Source: Flavobacteriaceae bacterium
GTDB lineage: Bacteria; Bacteroidota; Bacteroidia; Flavobacteriales; Flavobacteriaceae
Assembly (NCBI GenBank): GCA_021647885.1
Contig: JAKITV010000022.1
Span: 1-36,410, forward strand
Direction: 5' to 3'
DNA length: 36,410 nt
In this document: one piece after another, positions 34,218 to 36,410 of the stretch
Layout: every line of letters begins with the position of its first letter
Position numbering within the stretch: the stretch's first letter is position 1
Translations under genes and position numbers: made by a program
The notes under the pieces: generated by a model
Told to the model about the DNA's origin: nothing
The model's input: the letters and a program-made list of their open reading frames with translations, nothing else
The model's database searches: none

Positions 34218-35114
34218 TTGGAGTCAATTCTAACAATTAATAACCTTACTAAAAAATACGGTTATATAACGGCTGTAAAAAACCTTTCGTTTAATATAGA
34301 AAAAGGCAATATTTATGGCATTCTTGGACCTAACGGAAGCGGAAAATCTACAACATTAGGAATTGTTTTAAATGTAGTAAATAAAACTAGTGGAGATTTT
34401 TCGTGGTACGATGGAAAACTTTCTACTCACGAAGCTCTTAAAAAAGTTGGTGCCATTATAGAGCGTCCAAATTTTTATCCTTACATGACTGCATATCAAA
34501 ATTTAAAATTGGTTTGTAAAATTAAAGGTGTTGATTTTTCCAAAATAGATGAAAAACTAGAAATTGTTGATTTACTAGACAGAAGAGATGATACTTTTAA
34601 AACATTTTCTTTGGGTATGAAACAACGTTTGGCAATAGCATCTGCATTGCTTAACGAGCCTGAAATATTAATTCTTGACGAACCAACTAATGGTCTTGAT
34701 CCACAAGGCATACATCAAGTTAGGGAAATCATAAAAGAGATTGCAAATAATGGCACAACCATTTTACTGGCTTCTCACCTATTGGACGAAGTAGAAAAAG
34801 TATGCACACATGTTGTAGTATTGAGTAAAGGGGAAAAACTATACTCTGGAAGAGTTGACGAAATGATTTCCAGTCATGGTTTTTTCGAATTAAAAGCTGA
34901 AAAACAAGACGAGTTAATTAAACTTCTAGAAAACGATGATGATTTTGGTAACATTAAAATTGAAGATGGTTTAATCACCGCATTTTTAAACAAACCAATG
35001 GATTCGACTTCATTTAACAAACTAATGTTTGAAAAAGACATTACACTTTCGCATTTGGTAAAACGCAAGGAAAGTCTTGAAGAACAATTCCTTCAATTAA
35101 CCGATAACAACTAA
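34218..35114 (+). CDS. ABC transporter ATP-binding protein (ABC-2 type)
   Basis: This 298-residue ATPase has Walker A GPNGSGKST at 37-45, the signature SLGMKQ at 131-136, Walker B LILDEPT at 151-157 and the switch histidine in ASHLLDE (His187). The long C-terminal extension past residue 210 resembles BcrA/NatA-type drug or lipid exporters. It uses a TTG start at 34218 (MESILTINNLTKKYG), which matches the family N-terminus. The next gene is its membrane partner, 19 bp downstream. The substrate is unknown; it is not a convincing GldA. Confidence 0.9.
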   Translation: MESILTINNLTKKYGYITAVKNLSFNIEKGNIYGILGPNGSGKSTTLGIVLNVVNKTSGDFSWYDGKLSTHEALKKVGAIIERPNFYPYMTAYQNLKLVCKIKGVDFSKIDEKLEIVDLLDRRDDTFKTFSLGMKQRLAIASALLNEPEILILDEPTNGLDPQGIHQVREIIKEIANNGTTILLASHLLDEVEKVCTHVVVLSKGEKLYSGRVDEMISSHGFFELKAEKQDELIKLLENDDDFGNIKIEDGLITAFLNKPMDSTSFNKLMFEKDITLSHLVKRKESLEEQFLQLTDNN

Positions 35115-35133
35115 TCAAAAATCAATCTAGAGA

Positions 35134-35958
35134 ATGTTACGTCTTTTAAATTTAGAATTACAAAAACTTTTACTTAATAAAACCAGTAAAATACTCATAT
35201 TCATATCGTTTATTTTACCGTTTTTTGTCATATTATTATCCTCTTTTAAAATACCTTTTTTTGGATATTTCACTTTAGAATTAGGTGAATTAGGAGTTTT
35301 CAATTTCCCTATAATTTGGCATCTTACCACCTTTTTTGCTTCACAATTTAAATTTTTCTTTGCTATTGTTGTCGTATCAATGATTGGAAATGAATACAGT
35401 AATAAAACCATAAAACAAAACTTAATAGATGGATTGAGCAAAAAAGAATTCATCCTTTCCAAGTTTTATACAATTATATTCTTTTCATTGGTTTCTACAA
35501 TCATAATATTTTTCATATCATTAACAATAGGTCTAATTTATTCTAGCTATAATGAGCTTAATATAATCATACAAGAAACTGAATTCTTATTAGGTTATTT
35601 TGTAAAACTATTAGGATTCTTCTCTTTCTGTTTATTTTTAGGTATGTTGGCAAAACGTTCGGCCTTTGCTTTAGCTTTTCTTTTTATAGATTTTATTTTA
35701 GAATGGATTATTTATTTGATAATGTGGAAGTTTAGCACAGAAGAACTAGCTACCAAAATTCAGAATTTCTTTCCTTTAAAATCAATGTATAAACTTATAG
35801 ATTGGCCATTTTTAAGAATTGCTTCAACTAAAATACCTGATAATAAAGAATTCATCCATGACTATGCTGTACATTCGTACGAAATAGTAATCGTACTTGC
35901 TTGGACAGCTTTATTTATCTTTTTATCGTACAGATTATTAAAAAAGAGAGATTTATAA
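35134..35958 (+). CDS. ABC-2 type transporter permease
   Basis: The 274-residue membrane protein has an N-terminal helix (ILIFISFILPFFVILLSS), a loop, and about five more hydrophobic segments ending in VLAWTALFIFLSYRLL. The early NEYSNKTIKQNLIDGLSKKEFI segment is the conserved coupling region of ABC-2 permeases such as those of bacitracin or gliding exporters. It pairs with the ATPase gene upstream. A terminator-like region follows at 36001-36075. Confidence 0.86.
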   Translation: MLRLLNLELQKLLLNKTSKILIFISFILPFFVILLSSFKIPFFGYFTLELGELGVFNFPIIWHLTTFFASQFKFFFAIVVVSMIGNEYSNKTIKQNLIDGLSKKEFILSKFYTIIFFSLVSTIIIFFISLTIGLIYSSYNELNIIIQETEFLLGYFVKLLGFFSFCLFLGMLAKRSAFALAFLFIDFILEWIIYLIMWKFSTEELATKIQNFFPLKSMYKLIDWPFLRIASTKIPDNKEFIHDYAVHSYEIVIVLAWTALFIFLSYRLLKKRDL

Positions 35959-36000
35959 TATATTTATAGGCTTTATTTGTTTATAAATGAAACGGTTGCT

Positions 36001-36020
36001 AATAATATTTAAATATTATT
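36001..36020. terminator. AT-only perfect 20-bp palindrome with T tract
   Basis: AATAATATTTAAATATTATT is a perfect palindrome followed by TTT to give a five-T run. It may act as a weak terminator after the ABC operon, although an all A/T stem is unstable. Confidence 0.35.
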
Positions 36021-36044
36021 TTTATCCATATTTAAATTTTTAGT

Positions 36045-36075
36045 ATGAGAACGAAGTGGTTACGCACGTCCTCAT
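36045..36075 (+). terminator. Hairpin with T tract after the ABC operon
   Basis: ATGAGAACG pairs with CGTCCTCAT (one A/C mismatch) over a 13-nt loop and runs into TTTTA. It fits a terminator for the ABC transporter genes, 87 bp after the permease stop, or a structured leader for the next gene, whose start is 44 bp further on. Confidence 0.45.
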
Positions 36076-36118
36076 TTTTAATAAAAAGTTGTCGTTAAGT
36101 TTATTAAAAATTAAACGT

Positions 36119-36410
36119 GTGAAAAAGATATTATTAATCCTAACCCTCTTCATTTCTATAAATGTAGCTGGTCAAGGCGAAGCTGCCAATTGGTACTTTG
36201 GCTTTGGTGCAGGAATGCAATTTGATCTGGCAACAGGTAATACTACAGCTTTAAACGATGGACAATTAAGCACTAATGAAGGTTGTTCTACAATATCTGA
36301 TGCCAACGGAAACTTACTTTTTTATTCAGATGGTACAACAGTTTGGAATAGAAATCATCAAGTCATGCCAAACGGAAATGGGTTATTTGGTGATTCTTCC
36401 AGCACACAAT
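36119..36410 (+). CDS. Secreted surface protein, N-terminus only (probable T9SS type B sorting-domain protein)
   Basis: The gene is cut by the window edge after about 97 codons. The start is GTG at 36119, giving a signal peptide (MKKILLILTLFISINVAGQ). The mature N-terminus EAANWYFGFGAGMQFDLATG, then LNDGQLSTNEGCSTISDANG and NLLFYSDGTTVWNRNHQVMP, matches the start of large flavobacterial proteins that carry a type B T9SS (gliding motility-associated) sorting domain at the C-terminus (recalled family pattern). That domain is not visible here. Such proteins are large surface adhesins. Confidence 0.75.
   Translation, partial: MKKILLILTLFISINVAGQGEAANWYFGFGAGMQFDLATGNTTALNDGQLSTNEGCSTISDANGNLLFYSDGTTVWNRNHQVMPNGNGLFGDSSSTQ

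Noticed and set aside
34218-35958. GldA/GldF gliding-motility ABC transporter
   Set aside because: The ATPase and permease fit a generic ABC-2 BcrA-like exporter; the N-terminal sequence does not match GldA as I know it, and no GldG is present.

Overview
The window is chromosomal DNA from a member of the Bacteroidota, most likely a marine Flavobacteriaceae (inferred). Supporting signs are the very low GC content, promoters with the Bacteroidota -7 motif TAnnTTTG, proteins tied to the type IX secretion system (a C-terminal sorting domain at 20347-21087 and a SprB-neighbourhood-like surface protein at the right edge), paired DUF1800/DUF1501 exported proteins, a PG_1098-type THUMP methyltransferase, and the divergent tamB/tsaD arrangement. 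No genus can be named from the sequence alone. No rRNA, tRNA, CRISPR array, integrase or complete insertion sequence was seen.

Layout. (1) 1-3882 is an accessory block read leftward: the start of a leucine-rich-repeat lipoprotein, a PHB-depolymerase/LpqC-type esterase lipoprotein, a frameshifted HsdR-N-like fragment, and an AbiEii/AbiEi type IV toxin-antitoxin operon. The TA operon plus the fragment lie between two diverged direct repeats of about 110-118 bp. (2) 3883-6821, leftward: a BadF/BadG sugar-kinase-like ATPase, gapA and pfkA; a strong hairpin-plus-T-tract terminator lies between gapA and the kinase gene. (3) 6959-11368, leftward: tamB. (4) 11642-16994, rightward: tsaD, rsmE, a DUF4159 protein, a SpoU rRNA/tRNA methylase, an AI-2E family transporter and a THUMP-like methyltransferase. 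(5) 17125-21087: an exported DUF1800 + DUF1501 + T9SS-sorted protein operon. (6) ruvX (leftward) and dapD (rightward). (7) 22515-28888: an envelope glycan (LPS-type) cluster with a GT9-GT2 fusion, a WaaP/KdkA-like kinase, a GT4 enzyme, a GT-B-like enzyme and two methyltransferase-fold proteins. (8) 28896-32427: tsaC, a frameshifted GxxExxY gene bracketed by inverted copies of a 20-mer, cca, and ctaA, whose GTG start lies in a third copy of that 20-mer. (9) 32520-36410: a pRiA4b ORF-3-like protein, an unrecognised conserved-looking protein, an ABC transporter pair and the start of a gliding/T9SS-type surface protein.

How the genes fit together. Most of the window is housekeeping: glycolysis, t6A modification (tsaC and tsaD both present), rRNA/tRNA methylation, CCA addition, lysine/peptidoglycan precursor synthesis, heme A synthesis and outer-membrane assembly. 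The accessory content is concentrated at the left end, where defence-type remnants sit in a repeat-bounded block, and in small repeats spread between genes. I found no clearly new system. The best candidates for follow-up are the repeat-flanked AbiE/HsdR-N block, the 20-mer repeats around the broken GxxExxY gene and ctaA, and the GT9-GT2 fusion.
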